Shown in pieces: positions 41,850-54,196 of a stretch of 64,000 nucleotides of DNA (position 1 is its first letter; the number at the start of each line of letters is the position of its first letter). The translations under genes were made by a program, and so were the position numbers. The stretch is from NCBI GenBank assembly GCA_030765045.1, contig CM060968.1, positions 113,363,404-113,427,403 of the forward strand, in the 5' to 3' direction. Source of the DNA: Tenodera sinensis. Lineage: Eukaryota > Arthropoda > Insecta > Mantodea > Mantidae. The notes beneath the pieces were generated by a model. The model was not told the origin of the DNA. It saw only the letters and a program-made list of their open reading frames with translations, and did no database searches.

Positions 41850-42485
41850 CATTTCTTGAATGTACACTGAAAATGTGTATGTTTTGATGTACATTTCATG
41901 TATATACACTGAAAATGTGTATGTTTTGATGTACATTTCTGGTATATACAATGAAAATGTGTATGTTTTGATGTACATTCCTTGAATGTACACTGAAAAT
42001 GTGTATGTTTTGATGTACATTTCTTGAGTGTACAATGAAAATGTGTATGTTTTGATGTACATTTCTTGAATGTACACTGAAAATGTGTAGGTTTTGATGT
42101 ACATTTCTTTAATGTACAATGAAAATGTGTATGTTTTGATGTACATTTCTTGAATGTAATCTGAAAACGTGTATGTTTTGACATACATTTCTTGAATGTA
42201 CAATGAAAATGTATATGTTTTCATGTACATTTCCTGAATGTACACTGAAAATGTGTATGCTTTGATGTACATTTCTTGTATATACAATGAAAATGTGACT
42301 GTTTTGATGTACATTTCTTGAATGTACAATGAAAATGTGTATGTTTTGATGTACATTTCTTGTATATACAATGAAAATGTGTATGTTTTGATGTACATTT
42401 CTTGAATGTATACTGAAAATGTGTATGTTTTGATGTACATTTCTTGAATGTACACTGAAAATGTGTATGTTTTGATGTACATTTC
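41850..42485 (+). repeat. 0.64-kb segment G, first copy
   Basis: Matches 44,536-45,171 at an offset of 2,686 (64 monomers less 2 bp). The variant order CATGTATATACACTG, TCTGGTATATAC, CATTCCTTG, GTAGGTTTTG, TTTAATG, GTAATCTGAAAACG, GACATAC, GTGACTG is kept. The intervening sequence (42,486-44,535) is not part of the match. Confidence 0.75.
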
Positions 42486-44535
42486 TTGTATATACAATGA
42501 AAATGTGTATGTTTTGATGTACATTTCTTTAATGTACAATGAAAATGTGTATGTTTTGATGTACATTTCTTGAATGTACACTGAAAATGTGTATGTTTTG
42601 ATGTACATTTCTTGTATATACAATGAAAATGTGTATGTTTTGATGTACATTTCTTGAATGTACACTGAAAATGTGTATGTTTTGATGTACATTTCTTGTA
42701 TATACAATGAAAATGTGTATGTTTTGTGGTACATTTCTCAAATGTACACTGAAAATGTGTATGTTTTGATATACATTTCTTGAATGTACAATGAAAATGT
42801 ATATGTTTTCATGTACATTTCTTGAATGTATACTGAAAATTTGTATGTTTTGATGTACATTTGTTGAATGTACACTGAAAATGTGTATGTTTTGATGTAC
42901 ATTTCTTGAGTGTAGAATGAAAATGTGTATGTTTTGATGTACATTTCTTGTATATACAATGAGAATGTGTATGTTTTGATGCACATTTCTTTAATGTACA
43001 ATGAAAATGTGTATGTTTTGATGTACATTTCTTGAATGTACACTGAAAATGTGTATGTTTTGATGTACATTTCTTGAGTGTACAATGAAAATGTGTATGT
43101 TTTGATGTACATTTCTTGTATATACAATGAAAATGTGTATGTTTTGATGTACATTTCTTGAATGTACACTGAAAATGTGTATGTTTTGATGTACATTTCT
43201 TGTATATACAATGAAAATGTGTACGTTTTGATGTACATTTCTTGAATGTACACTGAAAGTGTGTATGTTTTGATATACATTTCTTGAATGTACAATGAAA
43301 ATGTGTATGTTTTGATGTACATTTCTTGAGTGTACAATGAAAATGTGTATGTTTTGATGTACATTTCTTGTATATACAAAGAAAATGTGTATGTTTTGAT
43401 GTATATTTCTAGAATGTACAATGAAAATGTGTATGTTTTGATGTACATTTCTTGAATGTACAATGAAAATGTGTATGTTTAAATGTACATTTCTTGAATG
43501 TACACTGAAAATGTGTATGTTTAAATGTACATTTCTTGAATGTAGAATGAAAATGTGTATGTTTTGATGTACATTCCTTGAATGTACAATGAAAATGTGT
43601 ATGTTTTGATGTACATTTATTGAATGTACTATGAAAATGTGTATGTTTTGGTGTACATTTCTTGAATGTACAATGAAAATGTGTATGTTTTGATCTACAT
43701 TCCTTGAATGTACAATGAAAATGTGTATGTTTTGATGTACATTTCTTGAGTGTACAATGAAAATGTGTATGTTTTGATGTACATTTCTTGAGTGTACAAT
43801 GAAAATGTGTATGTTTTGATGTACATTTCTTTAGTGTACAATGAAAATGTGTTTGTTTTGATGTACATTTCTTCAATGTACACTGAAAATGTGTACTCTT
43901 TGTTACACATTTCTTTAATGTACACTGAAATTGTGTATGTTTTGATGTACATTTCTTGAATGTCCAATGAAAATGTGTATGTTTTGATATACATTTCTTG
44001 AATGTACAATGAAGAAGCGTATGCTTTGATGTACATTTCTTGAGTGTACAATGAAAATGTGTATGTTTTGATGTACATTTCTTGAGTGTACAATGAAAAT
44101 GTGTATGTTTTGATGTACATTTCTTGAATGTACAATGAAAATGTGTATATTTTGATCTACATTTCTTCAATGTACAATGAAAATGTGTATGTTTTGATGT
44201 ACATTTCTTGAATGTACACTGAAAATATGTATGTTTTGATGTACATTTCTTTAGTGTACAATGAAAATGTGTATGTTTTGATGTACATTTCTTGTATATA
44301 CAATGAAAATGTGTATGTTTTGATGTACATTTCTTGAATGTACACTGGAAATGTGTATGTTTTGCTATACATTTCTTGAATGTACAATGAAAATGTATAT
44401 GTTTTGATGTACATATCTTGAATGTATACTGAAAATGTGTATGTTTTGATGTACATTTCTTGAATGTAATCTGAAAGCGTGTATGTTTTGACATACATTT
44501 CTTGAATGTACAATGAAAATGTATGTTTTCATGTA

Positions 44536-45171
44536 CATTTGTTGAATGTACACTGAAAATGTGTATGTTTTGATGTACATTTCATGTATATACACTGAAA
44601 ATGTGTATGTTTTGATGTACATTTCTGGTATATACAATGAAAATGTGTATGTTTTGATGTACATTCCTTGAATGTACACTGAAAATGTGTATGTTTTGAT
44701 GTACCTTTCTTGAGTGTACAATGAAAATGTGTATGTTTTGATGTACATTTCTTGAATGTACACTGAAAATGTGTAGGTTTTGATGTACATTTCTTTAATG
44801 TACAATGAAAATGTGTATGTTTTGATGTACATTTCTTGAATGTAATCTGAAAACGTGTATGTTTTGACATACATTTCTTGAATGTACAATGAAAATGTAT
44901 ATGTTTTCATGTACATTTCCTGAATGTACACTGAAAATGTGTATGTTTTGATGTACATTTCTTGTATATACAATGAAAATGTGACTGTTTTGATGTACAT
45001 TTCTTGAATGTACAATGAAAATGTGTATGTTTTGATGTACATTTCTTGTATATACAATGAAAATGTGTATGTTTTGATGTACATTTCTTGAATGTACACT
45101 GAAAATGTGTATGTTTTGATGTACATTTCTTGAATGTACACTGAAAATGTGTATGTTTTGATGTACATTTC
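44536..45171 (+). repeat. 0.64-kb segment G, second copy
   Basis: Copy of 41,850-42,485. Parts of the same variant order (GTAGGTTTTG, TTTAATG, GTAATCTGAAAACG, GACATAC, GTGACTG) recur near 48,970, 55,930 and 60,420, so this segment is also ancestral to the right-hand blocks. Confidence 0.7.
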
Positions 45172-45944
45172 TTAATTGTACACTGAAAATGTGTATGTTT
45201 TTATGTACATTTCTTGAATGTATACTAAAAATGTGTATGTTTTGATGTACATTTCTTGAATGTACACTGAAAATGTGTATGTTTTGATGTACATTTCTTG
45301 AATGTACACTGAAAATGTGTATGTTTTGATGTACATTTCTTGAATGTACACTGAAAATGTGTATGATTTGATGTACATTTCTTGTATATACAATGAGAAT
45401 GTGTATGTTTTGATGTACATTTCTTGAATGTACACTGAAAATGTGTATGTTTTGATGTACATTTCTTGTATATACAATGAAAATGTGTATGTTTTGATGT
45501 ACATTTCTTGAATGTACACTGAAAATGTGTATGTTTCGATACACATTTCTTGAATGTACAATGAAAATGTATATGTTTTGATGTACATTTCTTGAATGTA
45601 TACTGAAAATTTGTATGTTTTGATGTACATTTCTTGAATGTACACTGAAAATGTGTATCTTTTGATGTACATTTCTTGAATGTATACTGAAAATGTGTCT
45701 GTTTTGATGTACATTTCTTGTATATACAATGAAAATGTGTATGTTTTGATGTACATTTCTTGAATGTACACTGAAAATGTGTATGTTTTGATGTACATTT
45801 CTTGTATATACAATGAAAATGTGTATGTTTTGATGTACATTTCTTGAATGTACACTGAAAGTGTGTATGTTTTGATATACATTTCTTGAATGTACAATGA
45901 AAATGTATATGTTGTCATGTACATTTCTTGAATGTATACGTAAA

Positions 45945-47230
45945 ATGTGTATGTTTTGATGTACATTTCTTGTATATACAATGAAAATGTGTATGTTTTG
46001 ATGTACATTTCTTGAATGTACAACGAAAATGTATATGTTTTCATGTACATTTCTTGAATGTACACTGAAAATGTGTATGTTTTGATGTACATTTCTTGAA
46101 TGTACGATGAAAATGTGTATGTTTTGATATACAATACTTGAATGTACACTGAAAATGTGTGTGTTTTGATGTACATTTCTTGAATGTACAATGAAAATGT
46201 GTATGTTTTGATGTACATTCCTTGAATGTCCAATGAAAATGTTTATGTTTTGATGTACATTTCTTGAATGTACAATGAAAATGTGTATGTTTTGATGTAC
46301 ATTTCTTGAATGTACAATGAAAATGTGTATGTTTTGATGTACATTTCTTGAATGTACAATGAAAATGTGTATGTTTTGATGTACATTTCTTGTATATACA
46401 ATGAAAATGTATATGTTTTGATGTACATTTCTTGAATGTACACCGAAAATGTGTATGTTTTGATATACATTTCTTGTATATACAATGAAAATGTATATGT
46501 TTTGATGTACATTTCTTGAATGTACAATGAAAATGTGTATGTTTTGATGTACATTTCTTGTATATATAATGAAAATGTATATGTTTTGATGTACATTTCT
46601 TGAATGTACAATGAAAATGTGTATGTTTTCATGTACATTTCTTGTATATACAATGAAAATGTATATGTTTTGATGTACATTTCTTGAATGTAATCTGAAA
46701 ATGTGTATGTTTTGATATACATTTCTTGAATGTACAACGAAAATGTATATGTTTTCATGTACATTTCTTGAATTTACACTGAAAATGTGTATGTTTTGAT
46801 GTACATTTCTTGTATATACAATGAAAATGTATATGTTTCGATGTACATTTCTTGAATGTACACTGAAAATGTGTGTTTTGATGTATATTTCTTGTATATA
46901 CAATGAGAATGTGTATGTTTTGATGTACATTTCTGGTATATACAATGAAAATGTGTATGTTTTGATGTACATTTCTTGAATGTACACTGAAAATGTGTAT
47001 GTTTTGATGTACATTTCTTGAATGTACACTGAAAATGTGTGTGTTTTGATGTACATTTCTTGAGTGTACAATGAAAATGTGTATGTTTTGATGTACATTC
47101 TTTGAATGTACAATGAAAATGAGTATGTTTTGATGCACATTTCTTGAATGTAAAATGAAAATGTGTATGTTTTGATGTACATTTCTTGAGTGTACAATGA
47201 AAATGTGTATGTTTTGATGTACATTTCTTG
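45945..47230 (+). repeat. 1.29-kb segment H, copy 1
   Basis: A distinctive order: GTACAACG, TTTTCATG, GTACGATG, GATATACAATACTTG, CATTCCTTG, GTTTATG, c' and a units alternating, GTACACCG, GTAATCTG, GAATTTACACTG, a 40-bp unit with GTGTGTTTTG, then TCTGGTATATAC. It recurs at about 51,066-52,350 (offset 5,121, 5,120 after the 41-bp unit near 51,417) and 52,911-54,196 (offset 6,966), and truncated at 62,063-63,128 (offset 9,152 from the third copy). Confidence 0.8.
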
Positions 47231-49326
47231 AGTGTACAATCAAAATGTGTATGTTTTGATGCACATTTCTTGAATGTACACTGAAAATGTGTAGGTTTTG
47301 ATGTACATTTCTTTAATGTACAATGAAAATGTGTATGTTTTGGTGTACATTTCTTGTATATACAATGAAAATTTGTATGTTTTGATGTACATTTCCTGAA
47401 TGTACAATGAAAATGTGTATGTTTTGATGTACATTTCTTGAATGTACAATGAAAATGTGTATGTTTTGATGTACATTTCTTGTATGTACAATGAAAATGT
47501 GTATGTTTTGATCTACATTTCTTGAATTACAATGAAAATGTGTATGTTCTGATGTACATTTCTTGAGTGTACAATGAAAATGTGTATGTTTTGATGTACA
47601 TTTCTTGAGTGTACAATGAAAATGTGTATGTTTTGATGTACATTTCTGGAATGTACAATGAGAATGTGTATGTTTTGATGTACATTTCTTGAATATACAA
47701 TGAAAATGTGTATGTTTTGATGTATATTTCTTGAATGTACAATGAAAATGTGTATGTTTTGATGTACATTTCTTGAATGTATAATGAGAATGTGTATGTT
47801 TTGATGTACATTTCTTTAGTGTACAATGAAAATGTGTTTGCTTTGATGTACGTTTCTTGAATGTACACTGAAAATGTGTATTTTTTGATATACATTTCTT
47901 GAATGTACACTGAAAATGTGTATGTTTTGATGTACATTTCTGGAATGTACAATGAAAAAGTGTATGTTTTGATATACATTTCTTGAATGTTCACTGAAAA
48001 TGTGTATGTTTTGATGTACATTTCTTGAGTGTACAATGAAAATGTGTATGTTTTGATGTACATTTCTTGTATATACAATGAAAATGTGTATGTTTTGATG
48101 TATATTTCTAGAATGTACAATGAAAATGTGTATGTTTTGATATACATTTCTTGAATGTACAATGAAAATGTATATGTTTTCATGTACATTTCTTGAATGT
48201 ATACTAAAAATGTGTATGTTTTGATGTACATTTCTTGTATATACAATGAAAATGTGTATGTTTTGATGTACATTTCTTGAATGTACACTGAAAATGTGGA
48301 TGTTTTGATGTACATTTCTTGTATATACAATGAAAATGTGTATGTTTTGATGTACATTTCTTGAATGTACACTGAAAATGTGTATGTTTTGATATACATT
48401 TCTTGAATGTACAATGAAAATGTATATGTTTTCATGTACATTTCTTGAATGTATACAGAAAATTTGTATGTTTTGATGTACATTTCTTGAATGTACACTG
48501 AAAATGTGTATGTTTTGATGTACATTTCTTGAGTGTACAATGAAAATGTGTATGTTTTGATGTACATTTCTTGTATATAGAATGAAAATGTGTATTTTTT
48601 GATGTATGTTTCTAGAATGTACAATGAAAATGTGTAGGTTTTGATATACATTTCTTGAATGTACAATGAAAATGTGTATGTTTTGATGTACATTTCTTGA
48701 GTGTACAATGAAAATGTGTATGTTTTGATGTACATTTCTTGAGTGTACAATGAAAATGTGTATGTTTTGATGTACATTTCTTGAATGTACAATGAGAATG
48801 TGTATGTTTTGATGTACATTTCTTGAATGTACAATGAAAATGTGTATGTTTTGATGTATATTTCTTCAATGTACTATGAAAATGTGTATGTTTTGATGTA
48901 CATTTCTTGTATATACAATGAAAATGTGTATGTTTTGATGTACATTTCTTGAATGTACACTGAAAATGTGTAGGTTTTGATGTACATTTCTTTAATGTAC
49001 AATGAAAATGTGTATGTTTTGATGTACATTTCTTGAATGTAATCTGAAAACGTGTATGTTTTGACATACATTTCTTGAATGTACAATGAAAATGTATATG
49101 TTTTCATGTACATTTCTTGAATGTACACTGAAAATGTGTATGTTTTGATGTACATTTCTTGTATATACAATGAAAATGTGACTGTTTTGATGTACATTTC
49201 TTGAATTTACAATGAAAATGTGTATGTTTTGATGTACATTTCTTGTATATACAATGAAAATGTGTATGTTTTGATGAACATTTCTTGAATGTACAATGAA
49301 AATGTGTATGTTTTGATGTACATTTC

Positions 49327-49620
49327 TTGTATATACAATGAAAATGTATATGTTTTGATGTACATTTCTTGAATGTACACTGAAAATGTGTATGTTTTGA
49401 TGTACATTTCTTGTATATACAATGAAAATGTGTATGTTTTGATGTACATTTCTTGAATGTACACTGAAAATGTGTATGTTTTGATGTACATTTCTTGTAT
49501 ATACAATGAAAATGTATATGTTTTGATGTACATTTCTTGAATGTACACTGAAAATGTGTATGTTTTGATGTACATTTCTTGTATATACAATGAAAATGTG
49601 TATGTTTTGATGTACATTTC
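49327..49620 (+). repeat. Alternating c/b tract, 7 monomers
   Basis: Monomers alternate strictly between type c (TTGTATATACAA palindrome) and type b, starting and ending with c, and are followed by a GAATGTTTAATG unit. The matching tract in the next unit has 9 monomers (56,293-56,670) and in the third 5 (60,786-60,995). The local repeat unit is therefore an 84-bp dimer. Confidence 0.85.
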
Positions 49621-49915
49621 TTGAATGTTTAATGAAAATGTGTATGTTTTGATGTACATTTCTTGTATATACAATGAAAATGTATATGTTTTGATGTACA
49701 TTTCTTGAATGTACACTGAAAATGTGTATGTTTTGATGTACATTTCTTGTATATACAATGAAAATGTGTATGTTTTGATGTACATTTCTGGTATATACAA
49801 TGAAAATGTGTATGTTTTGATGTACATTTCTTGAATGTACACTGAAAATGTGTATGTTTTGATGTACATTTCTTGAGTGTACAATGAAAATGTGTATGTT
49901 TTGATGTACATTTCT

Positions 49916-50251
49916 TGAATGTACACTGAAAATGTGTAGGTTTTGATGTACATTTCTTTAATGTACAATGAAAATGTGTATGTTTTGATGTACATTTCTT
50001 GTATATACAATGAACATTTGTATGTTTTGATGTACGTTTCTTGAGTGTACAATGAAAATGTGTATGTTTTGATGTACATTTCTTGAATGTACACTGAAAA
50101 TGTGTAGGTTTCGATGTACATTTCTTTAATGTACAATGAAAATGTGTATGTTTTGATGTACATTTCTTGTATATACAATGAAAATTTGTAAGTTTTGATG
50201 TACATTTCTTGAATGTACGCTGAAAATGTGTATGTTTTGATATACAATACT
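49916..50251 (+). repeat. 336-bp tandem duplication, copy 1
   Basis: Eight monomers duplicated at an exact offset of 336. Markers are GTAGGTTTTG, TTTAATG, GAACATTTG (50,013), GTAGGTTTCG, GTAAGTTTTG, GTACGCTG and GATATACAATACTTG. The duplication is absent from the equivalent places near 57,000 and 61,280, so it arose within copy 1 of unit F. Confidence 0.85.
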
Positions 50252-50587
50252 TGAATGTACACTGAAAATGTGTAGGTTTTGATGTACATTTCTTTAATGT
50301 ACAATGAAAATGTGTATGTTTTGATGTACATTTCTTGTATATACAATGAACATTTGTATGTTTTGATGTACATTTCTTGAGTGTACAATGAAAATGTGTA
50401 TGTTTTGATGTACATTTCTTGAATGTACACTGAAAATGTGTAGGTTTCGATGTACATTTCTTTAATGTACAATGAAAATGTGTATGTTTTGATGTACATT
50501 TCTTGTATATACAATGAAAATTTGTAAGTTTTGATGTACATTTCTTGAATGTACGCTGAAAATGTGTATGTTTTGATATACAATACT
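50252..50587 (+). repeat. 336-bp tandem duplication, copy 2
   Basis: Copy of 49,916-50,251. One clear difference is CATTTCTTGAG here near 50,370 against CGTTTCTTGAG at 50,034. After 50,609 the sequence resumes as in the unduplicated units (GTGTGTTTTG). Confidence 0.85.
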
Positions 50588-53500
50588 TGAATGTACACTG
50601 AAAATGTGTGTGTTTTGATGTACATTTCTTGAATGTACAATGAAAATGTGTATGTTTTGATGTACATTCCTTGAATGTACAATGAAAATGTTTATGTTTT
50701 GATGTACATTTCTTGAATGTACAATGAAAATGTGTATGTTTTGATGTACATTTCTTGAATGTACAATGAAAATGTGTATGTTTTGATGTACAATTCTTGA
50801 ATGTACAATGAAAATGTGTATGTTTTGATGTACATTTCTTGTATATACAATGAAAATGTATATGTTTTGATGTACATTTCTTGAATGTACACTGAAAATG
50901 TGTATGTTTTCATATACATTTCTTGTATATACAATGAAAATGTATATGTTTTGATGTACATTTCTTGAATGTACAATGAAAATGTGTATGTTTTGATGTA
51001 CATTTCTTGTATATACAATGAAAATGTATATGTTTTGATGTACATTTCTTGAATGTACAATGAAAATGTGTATGTTTTGATGTATATTTCTTGTATATAC
51101 AATGAAAATGTGTATGTTTTGATGTACATTTCTTGAATGTACAACGAAAATGTATATGTTTTCATGTACATTTCTTGAATGTACACTGAAAATGTGTATG
51201 TTTTGATGTACATTTCTTGAATGTACGATGAAAATGTGTATAATTTGATATACAATACTTGAATGTACACTGAAAATGTGTGTGTTTTGATGTACATTTC
51301 TTGAATGTACAATGAAAATGTGTATGTTTTGATGTACATTCCTTGAATGTACAATGAAAATGTTTATGTTTTGATGTACATTTCTTGAATGTACAATGAA
51401 AATGTGTATGTTTTGATGTACATTCTTGAATGTACAATGAAAATGTGTATGTTTTGATGTACATTTCTTGAATGTACAATGAAAATGTGTATGTTTTGAT
51501 GTACATTTCTTGTATATACAATGAAAATGTATATGTTCTGATGTACATTTCTTGAATGTACACCGAAAATGTGTATGTTTTGATATACATTTCTTGTATA
51601 TACAATGAAAATGTATATGTTTTGATGTACATTTCTTGAATGTACAATGAAAATGTGTATGTTTTGATGTACATTTCTTGTATATATAATGAAAATGTAT
51701 ATGTTTTGATGTACATTTCTTGAATGTACAATGAAAATGTGTATGTTTTCATGTACATTACTTGTATATACAATGAAAATGTATATGTTTTGATGTACAT
51801 TTCTTGAATGTAATCTGAAAATGTGTATGTTTTGATATACATTTCTTGAATGTACAACGAAAATGTATATGTTTTCATGTACATTTCTTGAATTTACACT
51901 GAAAATGTGTATGTTTTGATGTACATTTCTTGTATATACAATGAAAATGTATATGTTTCGATGTACATTTCTTGAATGTACACTGAAAATGTGTGTTTTG
52001 ATGTATATTTCTTGTATATAAAATGAAAATGTGTATGTTTTGATGTACATTTCTGGTATATACAATGAAAATGTGTATGTTTTGATGTACATTTCTTGAA
52101 TGTACACTGAAAATGTGTATGTTTTGATGTACATTTCTTGAATGTACACTGAAAATGTGTGTGTTTTGATGAACATTTCTTGAGTGTACAATGAAAATGT
52201 GTATGTTTTGATGTACATTCTTTGAATGTACAATGAAAATGTGTATGTTTTGATGCACATTTCTTGAATGTAAAATGAAAATGTGTATGTTTTGATGTAC
52301 ATTTCTTGAGTGTACAATGAAAATGTGTATGTTTTGATGTACATTTCTTGAATGTACACTGAAAATGTGTAGGTTTCGATGTACATTTCTTTAATGTACA
52401 ATGAAAATGTGTATGTTTTGATGTACATTTCTTGTATATACAATGAAAATTTGTAAGTTTTGATGTACATTTCTTGAATGTACGCTGAAAATGTGTATGT
52501 TTTGATATACAATACTTGAATGTACACTGAAAATGTGTGTGTTTTGATGTACATTTCTTGAATGTACAATGAAAATGTGTATGTTTTGATGTACATTCCT
52601 TGAATGTACAATGAAAATGTTTATGTTTTGATCTACATTTCTTGAATGTACAATGAAAATGTGTATGTTTTGATGTACATTTCTTGAATGTACAATGAAA
52701 ATGTGTATGTTTTGATGTACAATTCTTGAATGTACAATGAAAATGTGTATGTTTTGATGTACATTTCTTGTATATACAATGAAAATGTATATGTTTTGAT
52801 GTACATTTCTTGAATGTACAATGAAAATGTGTATGTTTTGATGTACATTTCTTGTATATACAATGAAAATGTATATGTTTTGATGTACATTTCTTGAATG
52901 TACAATGAAAATGTGTATGTTTTGATGTACATTTCTTGTATATACAATGAAAATGTGTATGTTTTGATGTACATTTCTTGAATGTACAACGAAAATGTAT
53001 ATGTTTTCATGTACATTTCTTGAATGTACACTGAAAATGTGTATGTTTTGATGTACATTTCTTGAATGTACGATGAAAATGTGTATGTTTTGATATACAA
53101 TACTTGAATGTACACTGAAAATGTGTGTGTTTTGATGTACATTTCTTGAATGTACAATGAAAATGTGTATGTTTTGACGTACATTCCTTGAATGTACAAT
53201 GAAAATGTTTATGTTTTGATGTACATTTCTTGAATGTACAATGAAAATGTGTATGTTTTGATGTACATTTCTTGAATGTACAATGAAAATGTGTATGTTT
53301 TGATGTACATTTCTTGAATGTACAATGAAAATGTGTATGTTTTGATGTACATTTCTTGTATATACAATGAAAATGTATATGTTTTGATGTACATTTCTTG
53401 AATGTACACCGAAAATGTGTATGTTTTGATATACATTTCTTGTATATACAATGAAAATGTATATGTTTTGATGTACATTTCTTGAATGTACAATGAAAAT

Positions 53501-54196
53501 GTGTATGTTTTGATGTACATTTCTTGTATATATAATGAAAATGTATATGTTTTGATGTACATTTCTTGAATGTACAATGAAAATGTGTATGTTTTCATGT
53601 ACATTTCTTGTATATACAATGAAAATGTATATGTTTTGATGTACATTTCTTGAATGTAATCTGAAAATGTGTATGTTTTGATATACATTTCTTGAATGTA
53701 CAACGAAAATGTATATGTTTTCATGTACATTTCTTGAATTTACACTGAAAATGTGTATGTTTTGATGTACATTTCTTGTATATACAATGAAAATGTATAT
53801 GTTTCGATGTACATTTCTTGAATGTACACTGAAAATGTGTGTTTTGATGTATATTTCTTGTATATACAATGAAAATGTGTATGTTTTGATGTACATTTCT
53901 GGTATATACAATGAAAATGTGTATGTTTTGATGTACATTTCTTGAATGTACACTGAAAATGTGTATGTTTTGATGTACATTTCTTGAATGTACACTGAAA
54001 ATGTGTGTGTTTTGATGTACATTTCTTGAGTGTACAATGAAAATGTGTATGTTTTGATGTACATTCTTTGAATGTACAATGAAAATGTGTATGTTTTGAT
54101 GCACATTTCTTGAATGTAAAATGAAAATGTGTATTATTTGATGTACATTTCTTGAGTGTACAATGAAAATGTGTATGTTTTGATGTACATTTCTTG

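Larger units (their letters stand above)
41246..45944 (+). repeat. Diverged middle zone of the array
   Basis: Same 42-bp monomer, but with more private substitutions and no multi-kilobase tandem copy. A 0.64-kb segment is present twice, at about 41,850-42,485 and 44,536-45,171 (offset 2,686), marked by CATGTATATACACTG, TCTGGTATATAC, GAATGTAATCTG and GTGACTG. The most diverged monomers lie near 43,860-44,040 (GTGTACTCTTTGTTACAC, TGTCCAATG, GAAGAAGCG). This zone separates the left and right block families. Confidence 0.75.
47231..54196 (+). repeat. Right-hand higher-order unit F, copy 1 (6,966 bp)
   Basis: Units of this family start with GAGTGTACAATCAAAATG followed by GATGCACATTTC and GTAGGTTTTG. 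The next starts are at 54,197, 58,690 and 63,853. Within copy 1, markers shared with copy 2 at offset 6,966 include GAATTACAATG (47,524 and 54,490), GATGTATGTTTCTAG (48,601 and 55,567) and GTGACTG. This copy is the longest because it holds a 336-bp tandem duplication and two extra H segments near its end. Confidence 0.8.

Noticed and set aside
41246..45944. Possible insertion of a mobile element in the diverged zone
   Set aside because: Every part still aligns to the 42-bp monomer; there is no foreign sequence, target-site duplication or terminal repeat.
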